64,000 nt of DNA, from NCBI GenBank assembly GCA_025093985.1, contig JACAAK010000013.1:248001-312000 (forward strand). Reading direction: 5' to 3'. Below the pieces are notes generated by a model. It did not search any database. It was given only the letters and a program-made list of their open reading frames with translations, and was not told the DNA's origin. Position numbers and translations under genes: made by a program. Below, in pieces: positions 11,962 through 23,800 of the stretch (the first letter of the stretch is position 1; each line of letters begins with the position of its first letter). Source of the DNA: Calvatia gigantea (Eukaryota > Basidiomycota > Agaricomycetes > Agaricales > Lycoperdaceae).

Positions 11962-12873
11962 TCATTCATGTCGAATCTCACTCATTAACTGATCTTCCCC
12001 TTTGAGATTTGGATTAGCGAATGTAACATTCTGCTCAACATGAACAGCTCCAGTGTCTGGATACAAGATCCACATACCATTACTGTCATCATCAAAGCCC
12101 AACCATTTCCCTTCCTTGGCACGTAGATCCAACTTATCACCCCCTCCTTGGAAAACCCAACACACCTCGCCCCACTCATGTAGGTCCTTCAGGTCTGGTC
12201 TCTGTTTGTATACCATTTCAAAAGGAGTTTTTTCTGTGATCACCCTTGTACTAGTCCTATTCATCAACCATACAATGTGCCGTGCACATTCTGCCCATAA
12301 TGATTTTGGAAGCCATGCAATGTGGTTAAGTGCTCGAACACGCTTGAGGATAGTACAGTTTTGACATTCTGCTACGCCATTGTGCTGTGGAGTGTCATGG
12401 ACAGTAAGTTTGACTTGAGTGCCTCGTGATTGTAGATATTCATGGAAAGCATTCCCTATATATTTGCCTCCATGGTCTGAGTGTAGCGTCTTGATCTGGG
12501 CATGGAATTGTGTCTCACACCATGTCTCAAAGGTTTTGTAGGCCTTCGGGACCTCTGACTTCGCTGTAAGGAACCCAATATGGGTCCACCTAGAATAATC
12601 ATTGGTGAACATAACATAGTACTTCTTTCCTTTTTGAGTCTCAACTGTCGCTGGTCCCCAGACATTGGAGTGAATTTCAGCAGCAAATTCCTTTGCTCCC
12701 TCACTATGGCACTCCTTTGCTACTCCTTTTCGTGTTGATTTTGCGAACATGCATGCCTCACAGAAGAGTTTGGTACCCCCATCCACTTCTAGTCTCAATC
12801 CTGTCACCATTCCATCCCTGACTAACTTCTTAGCTGCATCAGGCACGATGTGACTGTGATGGCAGTATATCAA
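11962..12873 (-). pseudogene. copia-G integrase
   Basis: About 304 codons open. Gag-pre-integrase zinc region with CEACMFAKSTRKG, then the DDE core: VMFTNDYSRWTHIGFL, LHSDHGGKYIG, HNGVAECQN. The C-terminal part has KTPFEMVYKQRPDL and WLGFDDDSNG. One of the best-kept domains in the window. It is separated from the protease frame by an indel near 12900-12960. Confidence 0.9.
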
Positions 12874-12957
12874 ATCTAGTGTGAGTATCTCTCCAACAGC
12901 ATTGACTTCCAGTTTGCCCTCAGCCTCTCTTAGAATCCTATACAGGCCCTTTCCACT

Positions 12958-14505
12958 TCATGGAATTTCTGCAATGCAGGTCCCACTTGGATCATGGATA
13001 ATACACTTCCTGTTTGTGAAGGTTGTTGTAAATCCTGCCTCATCGAGGTGGCCAATTGACACAAGTGTATAGCTGGCCTCTGGGAAGTATAAGACTTCCT
13101 TTAGCCATAATTTTGAGGTTGTCCCTTTATTTGGTATGTCGAGGATAACATCTCCCTTGCCAATAGCACTGAAATTCTGTTTATTTGCAGCACGGAGAGG
13201 TTGTGACAGGGTGCTCTCAAATGTGGTAAAGGCATTGTGATATGGGAAAATGTGTTGTGATGTCCCTGAGTCAAAAATCTTGATCCGCATTGTGGTAAGT
13301 GGTTCCTGGACCTGGCCTACTGTGACTTCATCACTGATATCACACATATTGGCATCAGAGTTGTCCTCTTTGATGGCTTCCTCAATGAACCACTCCCCTT
13401 CAAGATCACCTATTTCCATCATTATCAACATGGACACCCAATCATCATTATCATCCACCCTGGTATCTGCCTCGTCATCTTCAGCACTGATCTCTACAGC
13501 AAGAGACTTGTCAAAGTCATCTTCAACAATGTTAGCCAAACTACTACCACCACCCTTTCCCTTTCCTTGGGGGCCAGTCCCACCACTGTGGTTTCCATCC
13601 CAAGTGGTCTTCTTCTTAGGGCATTCACACTGCCAGTGTCCAAATTCTCCACATTCGTGGTACTTCCCCTTTCTTCCACCCTTCTTTGGCTGCCATGCTG
13701 GCTTGCCTCCACCTCTGACAAACATGGCATCGTCTGCATCCAGCTTGGATAAGGATTTCCCAGAATGGTTAGATCGGGTGCACTCCCATTCATCACTGAT
13801 CAGAATGATCAAAATATCAGGGTCTATAGTATAGTTAAAGGATGAGTGAAGGCGGGCAGCCGAGAGCTGTCCAGATGTGAAATTTGAGAGCCAATGAGGT
13901 AGGGAAGATATAACTGTGCTTCGGTAGTCATTGTCACTGATTTGGACACTGACAGCTGACAATTCATTTCACTTTGCACTAAGGCCATTCAAGAAGAGTC
14001 AAACATCACCCTTGTCTGGGCAATGGGATGCCATGAAGTCACAATGAAGGCATGCCTGTGAGAAGGCACCCTTGTAAGTGTATTCCTGAACAATGTTATC
14101 CCACATCATTTTGACACTGGAGCACCAAGCGATGGTCATAAGGGTTGAGTTGGGGATTTTTTGGAATAACAGGGATCTCATGACATGCTCGTTTTGGTCC
14201 CATGTGTCAATCATCTCCTGGGTGACTGTAGGTGCAGGAGGTGTCAGAATGGCATCAGGTGAAGGTGAAGGGGTTGTTGATCCCTCTGGTGCCTTTAGTA
14301 TACCAGAGGTACTCGCAGAGGGTGAGGGCTTAGCCAGGGTGGGTCCAGGGAGCTTCATGTGCTTCTTTGTTCCATCAAAGTGGCCCCAGAGGCCTCTCAT
14401 CTCGACTTTGGTCATGAACCTGAGTGAAAACACAGCCCAGTTTGTACCTGCCAGCTCGAGTTTGGGAACAGAAGAGGGGAGAGCATTATTCATGGTTAAG
14501 GCCAT
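12958..14505 (-). pseudogene. copia-G gag and protease
   Basis: Gag start MALTMNNALP at 14505, with LAGTNWAVFSLRF as the copia gag signature and a Ser/Pro-rich insertion. Zinc knuckle YHECGEFGHWQCEC (about 13620-13665) lacks its first Cys (Tyr instead). Acidic spacer follows, then protease IFDSGTSQHIFP (about 13260-13295). A frameshift near 13970-14000 separates two long open frames. Start chosen as the first ATG before family sequence. Confidence 0.85.
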
Positions 14506-14544
14506 AATGTTTGCGCAAGCAATAATCTGTATTAGAATAGCAAC

Positions 14545-14562
14545 AGGTTGGGGCCCATAACC
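14545..14562 (-). promoter_or_regulatory. copia-G primer binding site, iMet half-tRNA
   Basis: Minus strand GGTTATGGGCCCCAACCT directly inside the 5' LTR; complementary to the initiator tRNA-Met anticodon arm. Confidence 0.8.
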
Positions 14563-14925
14563 TGTAGAAAATCTGTATAAACTCAGTAACTCATTATATG
14601 TATGAGAACTGTATATATTAGTCACCTGTATAAACTGGTGATAGAATGAGCTTGGGTCTGGCTATGGAAGGAAGGATAACATACCTCAGTAACTCATTAT
14701 ATGCATGAGAACTGAGGTATTCAGCTAATGAGACTATGGTACTTAAGCAATATCATAAGGCAGGGTCGTATGCGAAAACTTTGTGTATCTAAGAGTCATG
14801 GCACTATGTTAAGTGTCCATCTATGAAATAGGTGCCCACTGTGTAAGTCTAACTGGCATGACAGTGGGTGCTCTGATGGCCAGTATGGCACTCCACATGT
14901 CTCAGAGCAGTTTGGCAATTCAACA
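14563..14925 (-). repeat. copia-G 5' LTR, long form
   Basis: 363 bp, plus-strand ends TGTAGAAAATC and AATTCAACA. Contains two 28-bp near-identical repeats at 14584-14611 and 14687-14714, 103 bp apart; the left LTR keeps one. Confidence 0.95.
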
Positions 14926-14930
14926 ATACC

Positions 14931-15508
14931 TCTCTGAGGCACCATCATTTTCTTTTCAGAAGCTAATTTACATGGTGGATGCTACACAATTCCAGATATC
15001 TGTTGAGGGCTGCCAATTTCTTGCAGACCTTGTAAGGTTCCCAAGTAGTATCTCCCAGACTCCACCTTACCTTGAATTCCAGCCTGTTGTGATTGTCATG
15101 ATGGTGCACTGTGATCTCATTGATGAACCATTCATGTTCATCATTGAGACCAAAGTCATAGGGCTCAGGGGACACCCTATTGGGAAATAATATGTCATTT
15201 GAGGCAATAAATGGTCTTAACAACCCTACATTCCATGTAGGGTTGATCCTCCAGCTCACTAGCACCAGCAGTAACTCTAGTGTGTATGTTGACATACTGG
15301 AATTTTCCCTTAGGACCTTGTACAGTCCAATAAACTTGGGACAGAGCTTTAATGCCCTGTTCTTAGGTAAATTGAGGTTCTTGGTGGACAAATACACCAA
15401 GTCCCCTTCCTTAATTGCAGGTTCATCACTCCACTTTTTGTTCACATTGAGCATTTGGAACACTCTAGCTTCTATAATAGTGTTATGTGCCTTGGCTAAG
15501 TTACCAAG
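14931..15508 (-). pseudogene. Ty3-H integrase C-terminus and chromodomain
   Basis: Minus strand from about 15508: DLVYLSTKNLNLPK, FIGLYKVLRE and INPTWNVGLLRPF are the C-terminal integrase fold. Then DEHEWFINEIT and FKVRWSLGDTTWEPYKVC form a chromodomain, which in chromoviruses steers integration to heterochromatin. The NVGLLRPF region corresponds to the FHVSLLKPY motif of the family. Interrupted upstream by solo LTR-C. Confidence 0.9.
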
Positions 15509-15854
15509 TGTCAGGGCAACCCCCAACAGTCCCCCTAGACTGTCCCACAACTCCATACCCTCACCTGCACTCAGCTGTGTGGACATGAACAACAACTGGA
15601 GATCCCAATGGACAATGATGGACTACATACATAATGAAACAATAGGACAATGGGCAGTAAAGTAGTATATATCAACCAGTACACCTGCAGGGGACCCTTA
15701 TCTGATTCTCTAAGAATTCCTCCACAGGTATGTAGTCTGTACACATGTTTGTAATATAACTAAGGATTCCCCCACAGTTATCCACTCATCTGCTTCATCC
15801 ACCTTGTGAGAGCCTTATATCCCCAAGCCACTCAGACTGTGGGTTGCCCTTACA
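15509..15854 (-). repeat. solo LTR-C in Ty3-H integrase
   Basis: 346 bp, reverse copy of the Ty3-C LTR (338 bp at 33710-34047). Plus-strand ends TGTCAGGGCAAC and TGCCCTTACA. Exact target duplication CCAAG (15504-15508, 15855-15859). Confidence 0.95.
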
Positions 15855-16074
15855 CCAAGTACATTCTCAACAAATGCTTGAATTCCCTTAGGAACAATTT
15901 TATTCCTCTGCAATTCTTTAACCATAGATGGCATATACCCTCCATTCAATTTGAACAGTGCATAACCAGTTGTGGTAGATATGCTCATGTTAATTGCAAA
16001 CTCTGTCATGGGTAATTTATTTACCCAATCTTTCTGGTTATGGCACATGACTGCACAAAAAATTTGGCCAATGT
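15855..16074 (-). pseudogene. Ty3-H integrase, middle part
   Basis: Minus strand: QKDWVNKLPMTEFAINMS and TTGYALFKLNGGYMPSM, the segment after the DDE Glu in Ty3 integrases (family motif GYxPFELNxGYxPxxP). Joins 24363 across Ty3-A and 15508 across LTR-C. Confidence 0.88.
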
Positions 16075-16623
16075 TGTTATGATCAGGTTACATGGAATAT
16101 CGGCTGAAGGTTAGCTGCCAGGTGATGTTGGGTGAGAATGTACAGAGTGGGTGAATTTGGACGAGTATGAGATTTGGACTCAGCAGCTTCAATGTATGTG
16201 TTGCACCTTCCTGCTGTTGTCAAAGTCCATATTTCAGGAGGGAGTAGAGTCAGAGGGTCAGAGGAACAGAGATAGAGAGGAACAGAATCAGAGGGCATAA
16301 TCATAGTCAATAATCAGACTAAGGAATTACAAGCATGGGGACTAGGTTTATATACTAGTCTGAAAAGCAGGAAGTATGAAAGTAATGGTAAATGAAGAAT
16401 GGATGGCCATCCTCAGCAGCCATCTAACAAGACACCAGGATCAAGTTCTAACTATAAGGTGATAGTGGAGAAGTTGAAGGGGATAGAGATTAATGTAGAA
16501 AACAGGATATTGGCCTGACTGACAGAGAGAATAAAAAGCATCCCAATGCAGCTGGACTAAGGTAACAATGACTATAAGTGGGGGAAGTGGATGAGAGTGG
16601 ACAAATGTGTGTGGGTCATGACA
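16075..16623 (-). repeat. Ty3-A 3' LTR
   Basis: 549 bp. Retains the unmutated self-priming start: plus-strand ATAATCAGACT (16310-16320), perfect complement of 23801-23811. Purine-rich AATGGGAGGATAC (minus, 16624-16636) just inside is the likely polypurine tract. Confidence 0.95.
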
Positions 16624-16775
16624 GTATCCTCCCATTAGGGCTGAGCCTTTGAGGCTGTGAAATCAAACCATGAGAATCTCCAGTTAGACTTTTGATGGTG
16701 CATGTAAATTCTGTCACCTTGGAAATTTTATGGTCCCATTCTCTTACTCTAACCACCACCACCTCAACCACTACC

Positions 16776-17940
16776 ATGTCCAGCCCTATCAAGAAAACTG
16801 CCATGGAGAAATGGGCCAAGCTGGAGGCTATGCACAAATGCAAGCAGCTCAAGCTGGAAAGGCAGGAGGAGGTGGAATGGCAGGCTAAACACAAGCTGTG
16901 CAAATTGGAGGAGAGCAAGGAGTGAGAGAGGCAAGAATGGGTGGAATGAGAAGCACAGGAAAAGAAAGAGTGGGAGGAGTGAGGAATAAGAGGTGCGGGA
17001 GGAGGAGCAATATGAGAAGTTGATGTAGGTAAGTAAACATGAAGGAAAACATAAGGCTGCTGATGAAGTGGATAAGAAGATAGCAGCTGAGAAATGATGT
17101 TAATGGAAGATTACGAGACAGTGGGTTAGGAAAGCACTACCATCATTGAAAAGGAAACACATTGATGAGGAGTTGGATTCCAGAGGCAAGCCTGACCTGG
17201 ACTGGAGGGAATCAGGCAAGGATGAGCAACTAGTGGTCAATGGAAAGAAGGTCAAGATAGGTGGCCCTAATAAGTATAAGTGATGTCTCAACAATGGCAA
17301 TCCTTGTACAATCAGGAAGTCGATGTCAAGGTAAGTGCTACTTAGCTTCCCAGTAATTGCACTAATGGCCATTCTAGTTACAAGGTCACCAAGTGCCTCG
17401 AATGTTCCCTGTTGAAGAAGGCCTGTCATCTTCCATCTGCTCATCATTGGCTGAACCCTGTTACTACCCAAGAACCTTGGATCAGCAATGATCAACTCAC
17501 AGCTCTCTTTACTCACCAAAACAATATCCTGGAGAGGATCACATCCATTATGGAGGATCAGAGGGTGAGGATGGATAAGCTAATTGAGATTGGAAAGGAG
17601 CAGTTGCTGTGCTGTGGCTGGAGTAGGCAAATAAGCTCAAAAGGAATGTCAAGGCCATAGTCATCAAGAACAGTGGGTATCAGCACAGCATTGGACTAAT
17701 GGTTCAGAATATGATGGATGCCCAGGGACTAGCTGACAATGATGATAATGACGAGGATGACAACAAGGAGGCAGGCCCATTGGGCAAAATCCAGGAGGAA
17801 ATGGAGGTAGTAATAGAGATAGGGGGAAGACAATGGAAACAAGAGTGAAGAGGAAAAGGAGGAAGAAGTGGACAAGGAGAAAGTAGTAGAGGTAGAGGGA
17901 GAAGTGGAGGAAGTAGCTGAGTCAGGTAAAGCTGCTTAGT
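16776..17940 (+). pseudogene. convergent Zn2Cys6-type accessory ORF of Ty3-A
   Basis: Plus-strand ORF, tail-to-tail with pol, starting 153 bp inside the 3' LTR. N-terminus MSSPIKKTAMEKWAKLEA, then a long Glu/Lys/Gln-rich stretch likely to form a coiled coil. After a frameshift near 16985 comes DLDWRESGKDEQLVVNG. Next is a cysteine pattern C-x2-C-x6-C (17275-17307, first Cys now Tyr, with TGA for Arg at 17281) and a second C-x2-C-x6-C (Cys at 17394, 17403, 17424). The halves fall in one frame only if a 47-nt intron is removed (17331-17377; GTAAGT, CTAAT branch, TAG). The acidic C-terminus ends at TAG 17938. An AATAAA lies at 18004-18009. The pattern is that of fungal binuclear zinc-cluster proteins. 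Function unknown; possibly a regulator of the element or a captured host domain. Confidence 0.7.
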
Positions 17941-18062
17941 GATCCACAGCTGTCTTCTTCTTGTATTTTGGACTTTATATATTTTTGATAATTGATGCTA
18001 TGCAATAAACTGATTTGTCTGTCTGTGAATGAAGTATGGAAGAAATTTAAGTAAGGAAAAAA

Positions 18063-18417
18063 TCATAGAGGGTTCAAAGGTCCAGGCTTAGAAGAATAAG
18101 AGAAGTGAAAGTCTGTGAGAAGCTCAGCTGCATGTGCTAGCTCAGTAGCAGGTAACCAGGAAGACTCTTCTTCAGTGTCTTCATACTCTAACCAGATAAC
18201 TTTGTACAAAAGCTTGCAAGCTTGACATCAATCAATTTTTGAGTCAATGATGTGAGCAATTTCATACTCCAGTTCACCTTCAACCATGACAGGTGGGGGA
18301 GGTGGCTCAGAGCAGCTGTCAAAGGTGTTGGGTGTGGCAGGTTCTAGTATAGAGACATGGAAAACTAGGTGAACAGTGTGAAGTGAGTCAGGGAGTCTAA
18401 GAGTGAATGAAACAGAA
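18063..18417 (-). pseudogene. Ty3-A chromodomain (pol C-terminus)
   Basis: Minus strand: SFTLRLPDSLHTVH, VFHVSILEPATPNTF, then ELEYEIAHIIDSKID*CQACKL and LYKVIWLEYEDTEEESSWLP. The chromodomain aromatic residues (Y, W, W) are visible. The TGA after SKID replaces an expected Arg. Pol stop at 18063-18065. The 17941-18062 gap is a short spacer between convergent ORFs. Confidence 0.88.
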
Positions 18418-19005
18418 TATTACAACCCATATGCATGCTCACCCACTTTACCTGCTCATACCCAAACTATATCCCATTTATATTTTATTTACCATTTGCT
18501 CTTACCTGCTCTCCCCCATCTTCCCCACACTCCATTCTTATTATTGACATCTGATGTTAATTTCTGATTATCCTCCTTGTACATTTCTCCAGTTGTTATA
18601 TCTACCCCCGTTTCCATTATTCCTTTTAGTTAGTTGCATTTCCAGTATTTCTATCTAGCAGCCATACCTGGCCAGTACATGAAGTTGTAGTAGTTCCCTT
18701 TCATAGAACCACCCTCCCTCACATATATAAACTATAGCTACTTTGCTTGTAATCCTTAGTCTGAAATCAACTTAGCAATATGCTACTCCTGTTTCACCTC
18801 TACCTCTGTCTCTGTCCTTGCCTCTATCTCTGCCCTTGTCCCTTGTTCTGAAGTTAGGACCATTCATCAGTAGGAGGGTGCAACATATACATTGAAGCCA
18901 CAGTCCTCCCAAGTTCACCCACTTCACTCACCTTTGTCTGCATTTGTGCATAATCCTCAGGTATCTAGACTTTGGTCATCTCACCTGTGTGACCTGTGCT
19001 TAACA
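18418..19005 (+). repeat. solo LTR-B in Ty3-A pol
   Basis: 588 bp; expected TGTCACAACC is decayed to TATTACAACC and the end is TGCTTAACA. Exact target duplication CAGAA (18413-18417, 19006-19010). Matches the reverse of 32963-33592. Carries ATATATAAAC and, about 32 nt later, TTAGTCTGAAATC, parallel to LTR-A. Confidence 0.92.
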
Positions 19006-20060
19006 CAGAACCAGGTTGTGCTATAATCTCATAAGAACCAAGATACTTCTCAGAGAGCTGTTTGGATGGCCAAGTTGTACAGAAGAACTTGGCCTTAATG
19101 AAGACTTTCTGACCAATGGTGAAGTCAGGTGAAGGAAGTCTGTGGGCATCTGCAGATGTCTGGTAATGTCCTTGAACAAGTTTGATCTCAGCCTTTAGCA
19201 TGTCATGGAGTTTGTTGAGGTCAACAACAAATTGTTGGGCCTGCCTAGATACTAAATCTCTCTCAGGGTAAACTGTGATGTTCAGGTGATAACCCTTGTT
19301 AGCAAAGAATGGAGAAACACCAGTCATGGCACTAGGAGTGTTGTTGTAAGCAAACTCAGCTAATGGAAGTAATTCTGCCCAGTTGTTCTACTAATAATTG
19401 CAGTAGACACAAATGTATTGCTTGAGGGTCTGGTTGGTCCATTTGGTCTGTCTGTCACCTTCAGGGTAATAACCCAAAGTGAAATGCAACTTCATGTCCA
19501 GTGCTTTTCCAAGTGACCAGAAGAAGTATGAGACAAACTCAGAGCTGCAATCAGACATGATGTGTTTGGGAATACTGTACTTTGAGAATACATGAATGAC
19601 AAATAGTTGGGCCAACTCAGCTGATGTGATTGTGTTGTGGGTAGGAATAAACAGGAATTGTTTGGTGAGTCTGTCAATGATAATGAGGATAGTATCAAAC
19701 TCAGAGGAGATAGGGAGCTTCTCAATGAAGTCCATAGAGATAGAGTTCCAGGGTTGTTTAAGGATGGGGGAGTTGCTTGAGAAGTCCATATGGCCTGTGG
19801 CACTGTGGTTTAGATCACATACAAGTGATACATGACTTACAGAAGTCCTTGACAGCTGACTGGATGTCAGGCCAAGTGTAGTCTCTATGGATGAGTTCAA
19901 GGGTCTTGTTCTGACTAAAGTGGCTAAAGAGGATGTGATCATGTTTGTACTGTAAGACTTGAAGTCATAACTTGTTAGCATCAGATATGTAGATCCTGTC
20001 ATTAAGGCAGAGAAAACCAGCTGAGTTGACAGACCATCATCCTTCTGGTTTAGCTATGTG
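19006..20060 (-). pseudogene. Ty3-A integrase
   Basis: Core motifs on the minus strand: SMDFIEKLPISSEFDTILIIIDRLTK, FSKYSIPKHIMSDCSSEFVSYFF (catalytic Asp in SDxxxEF), FTLGYYPEGDRQTKWTNQTLK (Glu of the usual QTE is Lys). Then MTGVSPFFANKGYHLN and VFIKAKFFCTTWPSKQLSEKYLGSYEII. H2C2-region traces lie near 19850-20060. Stops and a frameshift make it inactive. Confidence 0.87.
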
Positions 20061-20303
20061 AGCAGCTGTGGACAGGTTAAGCAGGAGAGCTAAGAGGATA
20101 TCAGAGTGGAGTTAATCAAGGTCAATGATTATAGCTATGTGAAGGGAAGGGGCATATAGGTATATAGCATGGACAGAGGCTGAAAGCTATTCATGAGTAA
20201 AGATAGGTCTGAAGTTATGAGGATTGACCATAGTATAGTCATTATTCCCCCCTTTAGAGTAGATGTCCCATCATCTAGTAAGAGTGTCAGGCTTTGTCCC
20301 TAG

Positions 20304-21710
20304 TCAGCTAGGGTGAAAGTGAATCATGAGGTTGAACTGGGAGAGGAACTCGGACCAGTGGGCTTGGCAGCGGGTGAGGATTTTCATGGTACAGAAGTAT
20401 TCTAGACTCTTGTGATTAGTAACAACATTGATTGCAAGAGGGGCACCTTCAAAGTAGTGCTGCCAAATCCTGAAAGCTTCATACAGTATAGCCAGGAGTT
20501 TCTTGTCATGGGTATTATAATTCAGCTCAGCCAGACTGAAGGTGTGGGAGTGGAATGCCATGGAGTGAACTTCACCATCCTCAGTAATAATGGAGAGGAT
20601 GGCTGCTAGTGCATAGTTGGATGTGTCAGTCTCAACAATAATCTAAGTGTCGGGTATCCAGTGAGTGAGAATAGGTGCTGAGATAAAGGCATCCTTCAAT
20701 GATCTAGAAGCTTCTTGACAGTCATTGCTAAACTTCCACACCATGCCCTTTCAAGTGAGGTGGGTTAGTGGGATGACAATATTAGAGTAGTTGTAGATGA
20801 AGTGACAGTAGAAGTTGGTGAAGCTGAGGAAGGACTGTATGTCCTTGACCTTCTTTGGTTCAGGCCAGTCCTGGATGATCTTGACCTTTTTCTCAGACAT
20901 TCTGAGACTTTTGGGGGAGAGAACATAGCCAAGGTATTCAATGGTATCAGATTCGAACTCACACTTATCCATGCAGGCATAGAGGCCATGTTTGTGGAGC
21001 CACTTTAATACATCCTTAACCTGCTTGTGGTGGTTGCTGAGGTTGTCAGAGTAGATGAGGATATCATCAAGATAGACCATAATGCAAACATCTAGGAGAT
21101 CCTTAAAGATATTGTTCATGAACCACTAGAAAGCAGTAGGTGCGTTAGTGAGGCCAAAGGGCATAACAAGCCATTTAAACAAGCCATAGTGGGTCTGAAA
21201 GGCCATCTTCCATTTATCACCAGCCGCAACACAAACAAGGTGGTAAGCATGGCAGAGATTGATCTTGGTGTAGATGTGGGCTTTGTATGGAGAGTTGAGT
21301 AGGTCAGATATGAGTGGAAGAGGATAGTAATCCTTCTTCATGATATGGTTGAGACCTTGGAAGTCAACACAAAGTCAGAGGGAGCCATCCTTCTTCTTGA
21401 CAAAAAGGACTGGAGCTCCATGAGGGGAGTTGGAAGGGTGGATGAAGCCAATGGCAAGGTTTTCCTCAATGAATTCATGGAGGGCCTCCAGTTCAGTCCA
21501 GGACAGAGAGTAGATGGTACCAATGGGAGGTTGGCCACCTTCTTCCAGATTGATTTGGAGGTTATAGGGTCTATGTTCAGCAAGTATGTTGGCCTTTGCT
21601 TTACTGAAAACATTGGCAAACTCACAATATACTTTGGGGATGTTAGCCCAATCATCAGGTTCCTTGTTGATGGCAGCTGAAGCAGCTGACACCAACAGGT
21701 CATTGAGGTT
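20304..21710 (-). pseudogene. Ty3-A reverse transcriptase and RNase H
   Basis: [58 protein letters not shown] (family has DLRxAYNLI), [12 protein letters not shown], catalytic YLDD (21063-21074), YLGYVLSPKSLRMSEKKV. RNase H: FSLAELNYNTHDKKLLAI and VVTNHKSLEYFC. The catalytic aspartates of RT are kept; stops at the RT-RH boundary break the frame. Confidence 0.9.
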
Positions 21711-21719
21711 AAGGCTGAA

Positions 21720-22358
21720 TTAAACTGAACCAGGAATGTGTATGGTGCACAGGAATGCAACAGCATTTACCAGGGAGATATGGGGATGCATGGAGCTAGA
21801 GGACAGAGAGGACTGTGGATCTATGGGAGCAAATGCAGCTGAAATGGGCACCAAAAAGTGTGTGGATGCAGTAGAGGCAGTTGCAACACATGGAGGAGTG
21901 ACAGGATTTTCAAGCTGTGGTGGTTGGAAAGTAATACTGCCCAAGGCCCAGTCAATCAATGGATTGTAGTGGGTGAGCCAGTTATATCCCAGAACCATAG
22001 AGCAAGAAGAGTCAAGTCAAGTGACAAAGAAGTCCAGAGTCATAGATTCACCACAGCCAAAGATGACAGGGATTTTTGCAAGTTCAGTAATAAAAGCACT
22101 AGAAGAACCATTGAAAAGACAGAGCTCAACAGGAGGAATGGGCAAGGTCAGGAGGTCATGAGAGCAGATAAAGTCAATATCCACAAAGCAGTGTGTAGAG
22201 CCACTATCAATGAGGGCCTTGAAATGGGTATTGGAGAGGGAGTGGATGAGTGAGGAGGAGATAGACAGTTGAAAGGAGTTGGGGTCAGAAAGAGTGGACG
22301 TGTTGAGTTGGAAACACTCTATGGCACAAGTGAGTACAATGCAGTCCTCAGCTAGCAC
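21720..22358 (-). pseudogene. Ty3-A protease region
   Basis: Minus strand: FKALIDSGSTHCFVDIDFI, the retroviral-type aspartic protease triad D-S-G-S, followed by the conserved [20 protein letters not shown] (family LGxxWLxxxNPxIDW). Joined to RT by frameshifted sequence. Confidence 0.88.
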
Positions 22359-22378
22359 AGAGTCTTGAGGACTGCTAC

Positions 22379-23758
22379 TTAGTTCCTGTTGACTGCCTCA
22401 GTGAGTTGGGCTACAGCCTTCACAGCTGAAGCAGCTTTCTTCCTGCACTCACTCACTTTGTGTCCTGCATTTCCACAGAACAGACACAGGTTATTGTCCA
22501 AGCACTGTTTGTACTCATCAGTAGTCAGCTTGCCATCCTTGCTGAGCTTGTCGGTCAAATCAGGCTTTGTTGATGAAGTGGACTTTGAGGCAGAAGAGGA
22601 GGGGGTAGCAGTGGACATCAAGGGTTTGGAGTTGTTACCTTTGTTGCTGGTATTGTTGGGCTTGTTGCTGGGGCTGCTGGTGTTGTTGGTGTTGTTGGTG
22701 GAAGAGGACAGGTTCTGGCCAGGCCTCCTGCTAAAAGAAGTAGATGCTATTTTGGTGGCCAACTTTGCCTGAGTCTTTTTACACTGATGCTCCCAATAAC
22801 AGTTATCAAAGAGGAGAGTAATCTCCCACATCAGAATGAAAGTGGTGGGCTTACCAGTGGGGCAACTGGACAGGGAGTCCTGGAGATGATCCAGGAGCCC
22901 TTTGTAGTATTGGTGGCAGAGCACCTCATCATTCCAGTTGAGCTGTGACAACAGTTGCATGAACTCAATGTTGTAGTTGGTGATTTTCTCAGAGTGTTTC
23001 ATCTGAAGATTATCCAAAAGTTCAGCAGATTTGCTATACAGGTCTACAATCCCGAAATTAGTTTTAAGCTTCAGGACAAAAAGGTCCCAGTCAGAGGTCC
23101 ACAGGTGGACAGTGCCAAGAGTCTCCTCTTGGTCAATAGCTGTCTCAAACCATCAGAGAGCAGTATCAGTCAAATAGGTGAGTGCAAAGTTCACCTTATT
23201 ATTGTCAGCCAGAAAGAGCAAGGGGTTGGAGTGAAAGTAAAGCCAACATTGGAACAGGAACTAATGGAGTTCCTTGGGATTAGCACTATTGAATGTATTA
23301 GGTTCACAGGCCTTGGTGTGGGGGGTTCAGGGTACTTGGGGCAGCTGAGAACAGGCCCAATCATCTAGCTTGTCAGCCAAAAGTGCAATGGCTTCTGCTA
23401 TTGTCAACCCTCAGTATTGTGGATTAGGGGCACCATCATCACTGGTGTTACTGTCAGGAGGGGCTTCACCATTATTACCACTATCATTACCATCTCCAGG
23501 ATCTGGGGGTCCCTCATTGAAAGGGTCCTGATTCTAGTTCTCATCTTGGTTGGGTAACCAGTCCTCCTCATTTTCATGATCAGGATTGGGCCCTTCCTAC
23601 AAGACCTCTTCAAAGGGAGTTCTTTGGAGTGCTACTATGGGAGAAGCTTTGTGTTGAGGGGTTCCATAGAAAAGTGGTGTGGTGGCCTTCCAGCTTCTGG
23701 CAACAGAAGCCTTCTGGGCTTTGGAAGCAGTTTGTGACCTGGTGGTCATAGTAGGCAT
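22379..23758 (-). pseudogene. Ty3-A gag
   Basis: Start MPTMTTRSQTASKAQK at 23758, acidic Glu/Asp/Pro segment (23400-23600), capsid (KITNYNIEFMQLLSQLNWNDE and following), low-complexity Ser/Thr/Asn region, and one intact CCHC knuckle CLFCGNAGHKVSEC (22445-22486). Several stops lie in 23020-23400. It would package the element RNA. Confidence 0.85.
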
Positions 23759-23800
23759 AGTAATGAGTGATAAAGGGACAAGGGAATAACAGAGGAGTGG

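Larger units (their letters stand above)
9860..14925 (-). mobile_element. copia-G, full-length Ty1/copia element
   Basis: LTRs 9860-10119 and 14563-14925; exact target duplication ATACC (9855-9859, 14926-14930). Minus-strand gag, protease, integrase, RT and RNase H follow in copia order. Inserted between the chromodomain and 3' tail of Ty3-H. The coding region is less damaged than in neighbouring elements: long open stretches separated by a few frameshifts. Confidence 0.95.

Noticed and set aside
13250..13834. Plus-strand 194-codon Ser-rich frame
   Set aside because: It is antisense to copia-G gag and protease, which carry recognisable motifs.
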